DNA of 48,064 bases from Pseudomonadota bacterium (GTDB lineage: Bacteria > Desulfobacterota > Desulfobulbia > Desulfobulbales > Desulfocapsaceae), in assembly GCA_023412495.1 (NCBI GenBank), contig JAEYNP010000071.1, positions 1 through 48,064 on the forward strand, in the 5' to 3' direction. Shown piece after piece: positions 40,278 to 47,956 of the stretch. A program made the translations under genes and the position numbers. The notes beneath the pieces are model-generated. The model saw nothing but the letters and a program-made list of their open reading frames with translations. It was not told the DNA's origin and did not search any database. Numbering within the stretch: position 1 is the first letter of the stretch; each line of letters begins with the position of its first letter.

Positions 40278-42428
40278 ATGAAAAATCCCGCTGCCGAGAA
40301 CCCATCGCATCAATATCTTCCGAGTATCGATGGACTCCGGGCAGTGGCTGTTCTGTCCGTCATTTTTTTTCATCTGAGTCCCGCTCATCTCCCCGGAGGT
40401 TTTCTCGGTGTCGATATCTTTTTCGTCATCTCCGGGTATTTGATAACCGGCATTATTGTCAGAGAAAAACTTTCGGCTCGTTTTTCCTACGCAAATTTTT
40501 ATGCCCGAAGGATAAAGAGGATTTTCCCGGCACTGTTCGTCGTTCTTTTTCTCTGCGCTCTTGTCGGAATTGCTCTGCTGACTCCGGAAACCTATGTCAA
40601 TTTAATGAAATCGGCCCGGTATGCCTCGGCTCAATTCGCGAATTTCTTTTTTTTCAGGAAGGTCCGTTATTTTGAAGAAGGATTCTCGGGGCAACCTCTT
40701 CTGCATACCTGGTCATTAGGCGTAGAAGAGCAGTTTTATCTGTTTTGGCCGATCCTCGTTGTTGGTTGTATTGCCTTTTTGGCACGATTCGGAGCGGATG
40801 CAAAAACAACAGTTCAATCAGCGGGCAGCGGGACTGCCACGGAACAGGATTCTTCGCTCAACCTGGATGCAAGAACCAACCTTTCGCTTCTCTTTGTTTT
40901 TCTGACCGTCATCTCCTTTTCATGGTGTTCGCTCTTGTCGAAGACCGATAGTCACCTGGCCTTTTATATGTTTTATGCGCGGGCCTGGGAGTTTTGCGTC
41001 GGCGGCCTTGTCGCGTTGCGTATAATACCGAGACCGGAAAAAGCATGGACTGTGAATGTATTGGAATGGACCGGATTTTTCCTGATACTCGCAAGTGTTG
41101 CGATTGTTGCTCAAGAGTGGCATGCCGTTTCCTTTCTTCGTTTCGGAGTTATCCTTCCCTGCCTTGGCACGGCAATTCTTCTGCATTGCAGCGGCCGGAA
41201 CGGAATCGTCACCTCTTTTCTGTCGACTCAGGTTCCTGTTTTTCTCGGCAGGATATCGTACTCCCTGTACCTGTATCACTGGCCGCTCATTATCTTTTTC
41301 AAGATTGTCTCAGGCACGCAGGAGTTGAGCTTCGGGATTGCGCTGGTGATTCTCTTGCTCTCGTTCTTGCTTGCGATACTTAGTTATTTCTTCATTGAGC
41401 GCCCGGCGCGAAGGACAGGGGTGTCGGACCGGACTGTCCTCATTATCGGAGCCGCCGTCAGCCTTGTTTGCGTTGTCGCCTTCCGCAATCTGGAGCAGTT
41501 CGCTGAGGCTTCCTGGCGCATTACCCGGTATGCGAACGGGCAGAATGCTCCTCCTGACCGATTCCCTGCCGAATGTTCCGGATATGTGAAGAATGGCGTA
41601 CAGTACTGTGATTGCAAAATGGCGGAACCCGATGCGCCGATGGTTGCGTTGGTCGGCGACAGCCATGCGCCCCATTATCTGCAGGCGGTGGCAGCCTGGG
41701 CAGGCCGTAATGGATATAATGTCAGGCACCTTGGGGTTCAAGCTTGTCCGATGCTTCTGGGCGACATCCGGATCGACAGCAGAATCGAAGATTATCACAA
41801 CAAGGAATGCAGCAGCGCTCTTCCGTTCTTTGCTGAGGAAATCGTAGACAATCCCAATATTCGTTTGATCTTCCTCGCGCAACGGTTCGATCTTTTTTAT
41901 GACGGGAAGGGGTATCTCAATCCAAACAGAGTGTTCTTTTTCAAGGATCGGGACGGGGAGAACATCGTCGACCACACCGCGTATTATAAAGAACAGCTGA
42001 TATACATGGCCGAGAGGATGAGAGAGAAAGGCAAGGATTTTATCGTCCTCGGACAGGTTCCGATCTTAGGCAATGTCAATGATTGCGAATGGGAACCTCT
42101 TTGGAAGAGGGTGTTGTCGATGGAAAGGAAGTGCGCGTACGATTATGGATTTATAGAAAAGTGGCAAAAACCGAGCATGGATTTTGTCAATGAATTCGTA
42201 ACCACCCATCATATTCCCGTATTTGACCCGACTCCATTTTTCAAGGAGCCTCTCGACAAAGGCATAAGCCTTTATCAGAACAGGGACCATCTCAATTCAT
42301 ATGGCTACCGGTTTCTTGTCCCGTATTTCGTCCGGGAAATGGATGGAATTATGGCGGGATCTTCTTCGCAGCAATCCCGCCTTCCGAATGGATCCGGGCG
42401 GCAAGATAAAATTGTTGCTCATCCGTAG
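40278..42428 (+). CDS. OafA/YrhL-type acyltransferase with SGNH domain
   Basis: The ATG at 40278 starts the conserved YLPSIDGLRAVAVLSVIFFHL; another at 40254 is possible and neither has a good ribosome binding site. The 716-aa protein has about ten membrane segments with the acyltransferase-3 signatures (FFVISGYL, YARRIKRIFPAL, HTWSLGVEEQFYLFWP). A C-terminal SGNH domain follows, with LVGDSHAPHYLQA and a closing DHLNSYGY. Such proteins O-acetylate lipopolysaccharide, peptidoglycan or exopolysaccharide: the membrane part brings the acyl group across and the SGNH part transfers it. The gene is more AT-rich than its left neighbours and not linked to sugar genes here. A terminator follows. Confidence 0.9.
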   Translation: MKNPAAENPSHQYLPSIDGLRAVAVLSVIFFHLSPAHLPGGFLGVDIFFVISGYLITGIIVREKLSARFSYANFYARRIKRIFPALFVVLFLCALVGIALLTPETYVNLMKSARYASAQFANFFFFRKVRYFEEGFSGQPLLHTWSLGVEEQFYLFWPILVVGCIAFLARFGADAKTTVQSAGSGTATEQDSSLNLDARTNLSLLFVFLTVISFSWCSLLSKTDSHLAFYMFYARAWEFCVGGLVALRIIPRPEKAWTVNVLEWTGFFLILASVAIVAQEWHAVSFLRFGVILPCLGTAILLHCSGRNGIVTSFLSTQVPVFLGRISYSLYLYHWPLIIFFKIVSGTQELSFGIALVILLLSFLLAILSYFFIERPARRTGVSDRTVLIIGAAVSLVCVVAFRNLEQFAEASWRITRYANGQNAPPDRFPAECSGYVKNGVQYCDCKMAEPDAPMVALVGDSHAPHYLQAVAAWAGRNGYNVRHLGVQACPMLLGDIRIDSRIEDYHNKECSSALPFFAEEIVDNPNIRLIFLAQRFDLFYDGKGYLNPNRVFFFKDRDGENIVDHTAYYKEQLIYMAERMREKGKDFIVLGQVPILGNVNDCEWEPLWKRVLSMERKCAYDYGFIEKWQKPSMDFVNEFVTTHHIPVFDPTPFFKEPLDKGISLYQNRDHLNSYGYRFLVPYFVREMDGIMAGSSSQQSRLPNGSGRQDKIVAHP

Positions 42429-42437
42429 AAGATTGTC

Positions 42438-42461
42438 GGCTGCATTTTCAGCAGCCTTTTT
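42438..42461 (+). terminator. intrinsic terminator
   Basis: GGCTGC-ATTTTCA-GCAGCC followed by TTTTT, ten bases after the acyltransferase stop: a canonical rho-independent terminator. Confidence 0.85.
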
Positions 42462-42618
42462 AAGGCTCTACATCAAATATCCACCACTTCCGGGGTGGTG
42501 CCGGGATCTTCGCCGATGTCTGCGCCGAAATGCTGTTCAGGCTGCCGCCATGCCTCCGACCAAAAGAGCGTTGGAATCTGACTGGATAGCCGCTTCTGTA
42601 AACGGTCTTACGGGCGGA

Positions 42619-43293
42619 TCAATAGAGCCGTGAGCCCTGATGCCGGCCCCTGCTGCGGCCCATCAGGTAGCCGATCAGCCAGGTACCGAGGACAACTCCG
42701 GCACCGCTCAGGAACCACTTCAGGTAGGTATTGTTTCGAAGTTCCTTATTCTCCTGGCTGATACGTTCCAGATCGGCTTCAGCCTTCTGGAGTTTTTCCT
42801 GGGCCTCGGCGTGCTGTTGCTTGATCGTGAGCACATCGGCGGCATCGGACTCGAGAGTCGTATGCTTATCCTTCAGTTCCTGATGCTCTTTTTCGATACT
42901 CGCCAGGGCTTCCTGCAGGGAAATTTTTTCCTTCTCCAACGAATCTATCTGACCGGAGGCTCCGCCCGACAATGCCTCCAACTGTTCGTTGCGCTTCGTC
43001 AGTTTCTGAATCTGCACGCTCTTCGGCGTTTCCTGGGAGACGTATCTTTTGAGCACCCAGCCCTCGTCTCCCTTCCTGGTGCGCACCCGCAGCCAGTTCT
43101 CCTGTTCTTCCAGCACCTCCAGCGGTTCATCCGATGAAATCATCTTTGTGACTCTGTGGCCGCTGCTCGGGCCCGTCCGCAGGGTTATCTCGACAGTATC
43201 GGCGACATAGAAAGTCTGCCCCCATGCTTGCTGCATGCCGGGCAGGAGGAGTAAGGTCAACAGGGCAAGTGTAAGGAATGTAGTTTTCGTCAT
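42619..43293 (-). CDS. SH3 and anchor domain envelope protein (TIGR04211/YgiM-like)
   Basis: The 224-aa protein has a signal peptide (MTKTTFLTLALLTLLLLPGMQQAWG), a bacterial SH3 domain (about 27-87, YVADTVEITLRTGPSS...GWVLKRYV), a coiled coil (about 95-190) and one C-terminal membrane segment near 195-213 followed by a basic tail. This is the TIGR04211 layout. SH3b domains bind peptidoglycan or peptides, so it probably sits in the inner membrane facing the wall. Its exact role is unknown. It ends against a convergent terminator region of the acyltransferase. Confidence 0.88.
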   Translation of the reverse strand: MTKTTFLTLALLTLLLLPGMQQAWGQTFYVADTVEITLRTGPSSGHRVTKMISSDEPLEVLEEQENWLRVRTRKGDEGWVLKRYVSQETPKSVQIQKLTKRNEQLEALSGGASGQIDSLEKEKISLQEALASIEKEHQELKDKHTTLESDAADVLTIKQQHAEAQEKLQKAEADLERISQENKELRNNTYLKWFLSGAGVVLGTWLIGYLMGRSRGRHQGSRLY

Positions 43294-43875
43294 GCGTTTC
43301 TCGATGTGTTGTTCGTGTTGCAGTCGTCCGCAGGGAATCCCGAAAGGGATCCATTTGCTGCAAGGATTCCTGTAAAATCGTATTCAGCAGTAGCCAAGGG
43401 GCGGGTGCCGACTTTGCGCAAAAAGGTGGCACAAAAGAATGTGAGCCGGCCGGCTGGAGAAAGCTGGATGTTTCAGGTCGTACCTGTCGTGCACAAAGCT
43501 GGTATCGCTGAACGCTTATTTAACAATCTCCCATGGTAGCCTGTTCCGGGAATCGAGACAACCCTAAAATCCTAACCCAGCTGAGTTGGTGAAAACCCAA
43601 AACAGTATGCAGGTCTTTGTCTTGAGCCATTCCCGGATTGATAATGGACGGCAACTCGCGCTCCCTGGCGCTAATGAGGTACAAATAGCTGCACCGCCAC
43701 CGGAATCGCCACTTGTGACGAACGCGATTTTGTCTTGGATGCGGGGATCGATCTTTTTCTACTGAATGTGTTGCCTGCCGGACCAGCTACTGTGCCGCCA
43801 ACTGACCGCCGCCAAGCGGTGCAAATTTTAACCGCGTGGTTGCAGATCCGACGTGGAACCATACGTCTGCTGAGT
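43294..43875. other. 582-bp intergenic region
   Basis: No convincing gene is present. The sequence at about 43571-43588, CTAACCCAGCTGAGTTGG, repeats a segment near 37345 with one change. One short forward frame is listed separately. The rest is featureless. Confidence 0.45.
43607..43765 (+). CDS. possible small ORF or gene remnant, 52 aa
   Basis: ATG at 43607 opens a 52-codon frame, MQVFVLSHSRIDNGRQLALP...ILSWMRGSIFFY. The composition is protein-like but no ribosome binding site or family is seen. It may be a fragment of a lost gene. Confidence 0.2.
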   Translation: MQVFVLSHSRIDNGRQLALPGANEVQIAAPPPESPLVTNAILSWMRGSIFFY

Positions 43876-44619
43876 TTATAATTCAAGCATACCATCATAA
43901 TGGATGAATGCCATGTTTCCGGAGATCTTGCACCTCATAGGCATTCCCAACTGATCAAAAACAGCCTTGATTTCCGCTATATCTCTCGCTATCACTTCAC
44001 CTGCATTTTCCCATGCCTTGAGGTACCTGTCAGCAATACGGTTGCTTCGGACCAGACTGGTCAATGTTATTGAACCGTCTTCCGTCAATACATGCTTCAG
44101 CCCATTCAAGGCGGTCGCCACATCATCCAGAACGTGCAAGAGGTTTAAAGAGATGATTGTTTTAAAGCTTCTTGGTTTGAACGGCAACCGGAGAGCGTCA
44201 CCATGAAGAAAAAGCATATTGGGAGGAATGCTTCCATGCATTTTTGTTAATCTCGATTTGGCTATCCTGAGCAGTTTAAGGGATTGATCCAGGAAGATCA
44301 CAGGCCGATCGAGATACGTGCTGTACGTGCCTGCGGTAAAAGCCAGGGAGCCGCAACCTGCATCCAGTACGAATCCGTCCTTTGATGATCTCAGGGCTTC
44401 ATGGGTGGAAACGGCAAAATCGCTGATCGAATACCCCCAGACAAGTCGGTTATAGAAGCGGTTGCATGCTACCCAGTCGTAAATATTCCCGAATCTCCTG
44501 TCATACGAGTTCGAGTTTTCAAGGTCCTGGCAAACCGAGTAGATGTGCGACTCTACGAGTTTGAGGCATGTATCATTCTTGAGCAATGCCGATAAACTGC
44601 CTTCGTTGATTGTTGCCAT
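43876..44619 (-). CDS. class I SAM-dependent methyltransferase
   Basis: The frame opens at 44676, but GGAG seven bases before the ATG at 44619 makes that the likely start (247 aa). The SAM-binding motif I is FVLDAGCGS (83-91), followed by FLDQSLKLLRIAK, GDALRLPFKPRSFKTIISLNLLHVLDD and LTEDGSITLTSLVR. This is the order of UbiE/Methyltransf_11-type enzymes acting on small molecules. The substrate is unknown. GC content is low relative to the core genes. The gene lies near the cassette array on the same strand, but I find no attC directly after it. Confidence 0.85.
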   Translation of the reverse strand: MATINEGSLSALLKNDTCLKLVESHIYSVCQDLENSNSYDRRFGNIYDWVACNRFYNRLVWGYSISDFAVSTHEALRSSKDGFVLDAGCGSLAFTAGTYSTYLDRPVIFLDQSLKLLRIAKSRLTKMHGSIPPNMLFLHGDALRLPFKPRSFKTIISLNLLHVLDDVATALNGLKHVLTEDGSITLTSLVRSNRIADRYLKAWENAGEVIARDIAEIKAVFDQLGMPMRCKISGNMAFIHYDGMLEL

Positions 44620-45355
44620 CGGTTTCTCCATTGTGTGAACAGCCAAAGAGAGTTCGGAATAAAAAAATCGGTTCATCCGGCAAACGAGTACCTGAGGATG
44701 TCATCAGCGTCTAAAAGATGCTCCGCGAGCCAAGTTCGAAGACAACTTTTCTCTTCCGCGAAAAAGCCTATCAGGTTCAGTGAAAGCGAGGCTTTTAGAC
44801 GAAAGAGAAAAATTGGAGAAAGGGGGTTAGTTCCAAGAATGCACGCTTTCCTTTTAACCAAAGCCCTGACGTCTGGGTACGCGGTTTCCGGATGAGCCAA
44901 AAAATCCCTTTATGCTCCCCGAAGCTACATGCTGATAGGCTTTGCTAATCCTCCTGACAAATGAGGCTTTCAGGGTTGTCGACAATGATGTCGACCCTCG
45001 CCTGATCAAGCCGCAGTGTCCGGTTGGCTTCTCTTGTGAGAGTCGCCCTGCTCGCCCTGTCGAGAACGAGAAAGGGTCCGGACGAGGCATCCAGATCGCG
45101 ATAGAGCGCGGGGGTCCGCAGTGTCGGCGTCAGAAAAACGAGAACCCTCCAGCAATAAGGAGGCAGCCAGAAATCTCTTTTCATTCATCCCGATGGTAGG
45201 CACATCCTGCCCTATCTGGCTAATGGTCAGATTGCCGAAACGGGAACGCCAGCGCCCGGATTTTCAGCGCCGGTTAAGCCGGCTGCACTATTCTCCAAAC
45301 CGCGCTTTTTGATTACCATGTGTCCCACCCCCGTGTCCCAATCAAAACTATGCGC
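44620..45355. other. 736-bp region with decayed minus-strand coding
   Basis: No intact gene is supported. On the minus strand, two overlapping frames (45006-45203 and 44945-45184) carry protein-like sequence: ...GMNEKRFLAASLLL in one, and FLTPTLRTPALYRDLDASSGPFLVL...RVDIIVDNPESL in the other. This suggests a frameshifted gene in the cassette that follows attC 45356-45438. I do not recognise the product. The part below 44940 shows nothing. Confidence 0.35.
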
Positions 45356-45438
45356 GACCAACGTCGAATTAAGTGGCGCGCTTGGGATCATTAAAAACAG
45401 CTAACTTAGCCACGTCCGCTTGAAGGGAGTTGTTGAAT
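45356..45438 (-). repeat. integron attC site 1
   Basis: Read on the minus strand: R'' ATTCAAC (45432-45438), L'' CTTCAAGCGG, a variable centre, L' CCACTTAATTC and R' GTTGGTC (45356-45362, one mismatch to GTTRRRY). The left arm has one extra base relative to the right (TTCAAGCGG against TTAAGTGG), the extrahelical base expected in canonical attC orientation. It lies just downstream of the minus-strand cassette gene at 45479, where an attC should be. It closely matches attC site 2. Confidence 0.8.
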
Positions 45439-45478
45439 ATATAATAAAAAAGTTACTAATCCAGTTAGCAAAAAGAAT

Positions 45479-46111
45479 TTAACGTTTCGTCACCATAATG
45501 TTCTTTATCAGCAAAAGATTGGGATTTGTGACTATAGAATTTATTGCAAGACATATTGAACATGTCTCTATAAATTGCAAATTGTAACGGAATTCGCATA
45601 ATAAGAATAAAATGCTCAAAAGGACAGTACTTTGAATACTTTGAATAATACTTTGGATATCAACATTATCGTCTGAAATGTTGTTTTCGGAAATAATACC
45701 ATGCTTTGCGCATAATAATGTACCAATTCCATTTAAAATGTTTAAAATCGGAAAAGGATAAAGCCAGATATTATTATGGTTAATAGCTACTGCGCCAGCT
45801 CCTATGGCAATCGCACAATTCGAAAGTACTGCAAATAGTAACATAGGCGTTTTTTCGATTTCCCATTTCTTTCTTTTTGAGAAAGCATGGTAAATATTTA
45901 AAGCCATAATTGAAAAAGATATGAGCAAAACCAGAGCTACTTGCGGAACTTCTTTTGATGTGTGATCAGGAAAAACTAGCTTTATAAAATCTCTAAATTT
46001 GAATATTATACCGAGCAAGAAACAATAGGTAATTGAATATAATGAAAGTTCATCATATTTTGGATTAAAGAATATTCTTAATATTCCTTTAAAAGTTTTG
46101 AAGCAGTTCAT
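45479..46111 (-). CDS. cassette-encoded integral membrane protein
   Basis: A start at 46138 would lie inside the upstream attC, so I prefer the ATG at 46111 (MNCFKTFKGILRIF), although neither has a clear ribosome binding site, which is common in gene cassettes. The 210-aa protein has about six hydrophobic segments (YSITYCFLLGIIF, VALVLLISFSIMALNIY, MLLFAVLSNCAIAIGAGAVAI, LLSILFLL) and very low GC content. No family is recognised. It occupies one cassette between attC 2 and attC 1, in the normal orientation with attC at its 3' end. Confidence 0.7.
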   Translation of the reverse strand: MNCFKTFKGILRIFFNPKYDELSLYSITYCFLLGIIFKFRDFIKLVFPDHTSKEVPQVALVLLISFSIMALNIYHAFSKRKKWEIEKTPMLLFAVLSNCAIAIGAGAVAINHNNIWLYPFPILNILNGIGTLLCAKHGIISENNISDDNVDIQSIIQSIQSTVLLSILFLLCEFRYNLQFIETCSICLAINSIVTNPNLLLIKNIMVTKR

Positions 46112-46126
46112 TTTCTGTATCTTTGA

Positions 46127-46209
46127 ATCCAACGTCAAATTCAGCGGCGCGCTTGCGACCTTTGAAATTTAGAAGCAGGATCTTCCCGCGTCCGCTGGAA
46201 AGTACTTGT
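46127..46209 (-). repeat. integron attC site 2 (interrupted by intron)
   Basis: On the minus strand: R'' ATTCAAC, whose bases are split between 46910-46914 and 46208-46209 by the intron; L'' TTCCAGCGGACGCG; L' GCGCCGCTGAATTTG; and a perfect R' GTTGGAT (46127-46133). TTCCAGCGG against TTCAGCGG shows the extrahelical base. Joining the two sides restores CTTGTTGAATC on the plus strand, matching AGTTGTTGAATA in attC 1. Confidence 0.85.
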
Positions 46210-46909
46210 GTACGCCCGGCACGGGCGTGATCTTATGGGGTGCAAGTCCCCTGTTTGTAAACCCCTGTTACTGTCGTGATGACAGGAACATAAATACTAG
46301 CCGAAAGCAAGGGCGATCCCGTGAGGCCTCGTCCGGAGGAAGCTGGAGTGCAAACCTATGAGCCGACGGACAGAAATGGCATACAAGGCCGAGTCTCCGG
46401 GTAAGTCAGCACGACATGACAAAGCCTTGGGTTGAGGAGATACGGTAAATGCCACTGTTGCATAGTGAAAGATTACGTTCTTATCCGGGAGGTCTGTTCA
46501 ACGAGCGGTCATTGTATCGGCAGCGCATTGTGTGGCAACATGCAGGGAGTTTGGGGCAGGAGCCAGCAGAGGCCATATTAGGCGAAGGAAGTCACCATGC
46601 AGGGGCAATGGGGACTGGAAACGAGCCCGGCGAATAGAAAAGCCGGGAGGTTCACCCCGCTGAAGGGCCGAACTCATAGAGGAAAGTGAGATTTTATAAG
46701 CTCTGCCGCGCGTCTCGCCGGACCGGGGGAGCGAATCGGCAGGTGCGATGCAAGCACTATCACACTTTCAGGTATTATTTGCAGTTGCCGCCTTCTTGCT
46801 GTCAAAGAGTTGCGGATATACTTCATCCGATTACGTCCGATGTTCTTTGGGAACCGCCTGGTGCGGACCCGCATGCCAGGTGGTGTGGGGGATCCCCCGG
46901 CTACCCGAT
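46210..46909 (+). ncRNA. group IIC intron without ORF, inserted in attC
   Basis: The 5' end reads GTACGCCCGGCACGGGCGTG, followed by TGCAAGTCCC, as in domain I of class C introns such as the Oceanobacillus iheyensis intron. TTCTTATCCGGGAGGTCTG and CCAGCAGAGGCCAT are further matching blocks. Domain V is at about 46850-46889: GAACCGCCTGG...CCAGGTGGTGTG, with the CGC triad of class C. A short domain VI ends in CTACCCGAT. No reverse transcriptase frame is present in the 700 nt; domain IV is only about 200 nt. Such an intron needs a maturase in trans to splice or move. The exact first base is uncertain by two positions. Confidence 0.87.
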
Positions 46910-46917
46910 TGAATCTT

Positions 46918-47466
46918 TTATTTTATAAATCCCTGTATATAGCTCAACAATTCGTCGTGTTTGCCAGAATTGATTTCGTTTGTCATTAAGCTAAAACCCA
47001 GGACGGAGTCTTTGGAAAGGCGAACCATACCCCTAGTTAGATATTTGAATTGTTTGGGAGGTATTGTTTTAGCAGATGCCAAAGTAGAATCTGTGAGAAT
47101 GCAATAGCTTCCATACTGACCTTTCCAGTCAATATTTACCAACTTCACATCCTTTTCAATTACATAAGGAAGGTATTTTCTTGACGATCTGATCACAGAG
47201 TTTTGAATCTTTGTAGGATTATCAAACTGTGAAAGATCTTCTGTGTCACATTTGAAATATAGCATCATATTGAAACTATCATCATTTCTTGGTGTGACTT
47301 TAACGTCTGCGAATCTTAATATTAGCTCCCTCTCTACTTCAATCTTTATATCATTGGTTTCTTGTATAACATATTCGTCCCCAAGTGATATGAGGAACTT
47401 AAATTCTTTTGAGAGACAAGGTGTTGAGATCAACAGTAGCAATAATAGGAGAATATGAGTTTTCAT
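46918..47466 (-). CDS. cassette-encoded secreted protein
   Basis: The 182-aa protein begins with a signal peptide (MKTHILLLLLLLISTPCLS). The mature part is mixed alpha/beta (FKFLISLGDEYVIQETND...LILRFADVKVTPRND...CILTDSTLAS) without a family I know. The start has no clear ribosome binding site. The stop lies two or three bases before the R'' core of attC 2, and attC 3 lies just upstream of the start. The gene thus fills one cassette in the normal orientation, with the intron sitting between it and the rest of its own attC. Low GC content. Confidence 0.75.
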   Translation of the reverse strand: MKTHILLLLLLLISTPCLSKEFKFLISLGDEYVIQETNDIKIEVERELILRFADVKVTPRNDDSFNMMLYFKCDTEDLSQFDNPTKIQNSVIRSSRKYLPYVIEKDVKLVNIDWKGQYGSYCILTDSTLASAKTIPPKQFKYLTRGMVRLSKDSVLGFSLMTNEINSGKHDELLSYIQGFIK

Positions 47467-47476
47467 TTTTCTTGAG

Positions 47477-47540
47477 ATTTAAAGTGGAATACACAGGAAG
47501 CCGCGCTGTTTGCGGCTTCCTGTGGAATGACTTGTTAAGC
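47477..47540 (-). repeat. integron attC site 3
   Basis: On the minus strand: perfect R'' GCTTAAC (47534-47540), then CACAGGAAGCCGC paired with GCGGCTTCCTGTG (13 bp perfect, arms 47492-47504 and 47512-47524), then a degenerate R' TTTAAAT at 47477-47483. The short 64-nt form is within the known attC size range. It borders the start of the cassette gene at 46918-47466. Without R' it would look like a plain hairpin, so confidence is lower than for sites 1 and 2. Confidence 0.6.
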
Positions 47541-47574
47541 AAATTATATTATTTCTAATTTCACTACTGTGATT

Positions 47575-47652
47575 CACAGGGGACACCATCGTTATTCCCA
47601 TCGATTTGTACTCGGGCTGTTTGCGTGGTCCGCGTGGAGCCTGTCGTTATGC
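47575..47652 (-). repeat. possible degenerate attC site 4
   Basis: On the minus strand GCATAAC (47646-47652) overlaps the stop codon of the truncated gene, as R'' cores often do, and is followed by a CCACGCGGACC-type L'' arm. No matching right arm or R' is found, so the site is truncated or not an attC. Confidence 0.3.
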
Positions 47653-47955
47653 ATTTTTTAATATTGATATGTAGTATTTCAATAAACTCTCAACATTATA
47701 TCCAAAGGATTTTTCAAACTGTTTTTCGAACTTTCTACCGTCTTGCAATCCTTTTAATAATGTTTCAAATTTTTCCGGATATTCATTGGCTATGAATGTC
47801 ACGAACATGCCACTTTGGCTATAAAACATTTTAGGGCCAATGTCTGCAGTTGATTTTAGATTTCTATTTAATATTGTGCCTGTCGACTCAGGCACAAAAT
47901 GTTTACCATCGAGAAACATAGATTTAGTTTCTTGATCATAATTTCCTTTAGGTAA
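47647..47955 (-). pseudogene. truncated cassette gene, peptidase-like C-terminus
   Basis: The frame is open on the minus strand from the IS200-like hairpin at about 47956 to a TAA at 47647, about 102 codons; the ATG at 47919 is internal. The visible part (MFYSQSGMFVTFIANEYPEKFETLLKGLQDGRKFEKQFEKSFGYNVESL) resembles the closing helices of gluzincin-type 'peptidase MA-like' proteins, with a downstream Tyr/Phe-rich end. The N-terminal zinc-binding part is missing, evidently removed by the mobile element inserted at its 5' side. The assignment is tentative. Confidence 0.5.
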
Positions 47956-47956
47956 A

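Noticed and set aside
43306..43539. 77-codon forward frame before the SH3 gene leader
   Set aside because: No ribosome binding site, no family resemblance, and it lies in the divergent leader of the SH3 gene.
45356..45438. attC read in the plus orientation
   Set aside because: The cores are symmetric, but the extrahelical base falls in the arm that is on the left only when read on the minus strand, and the cassette genes also run minus. The plus orientation was dropped.
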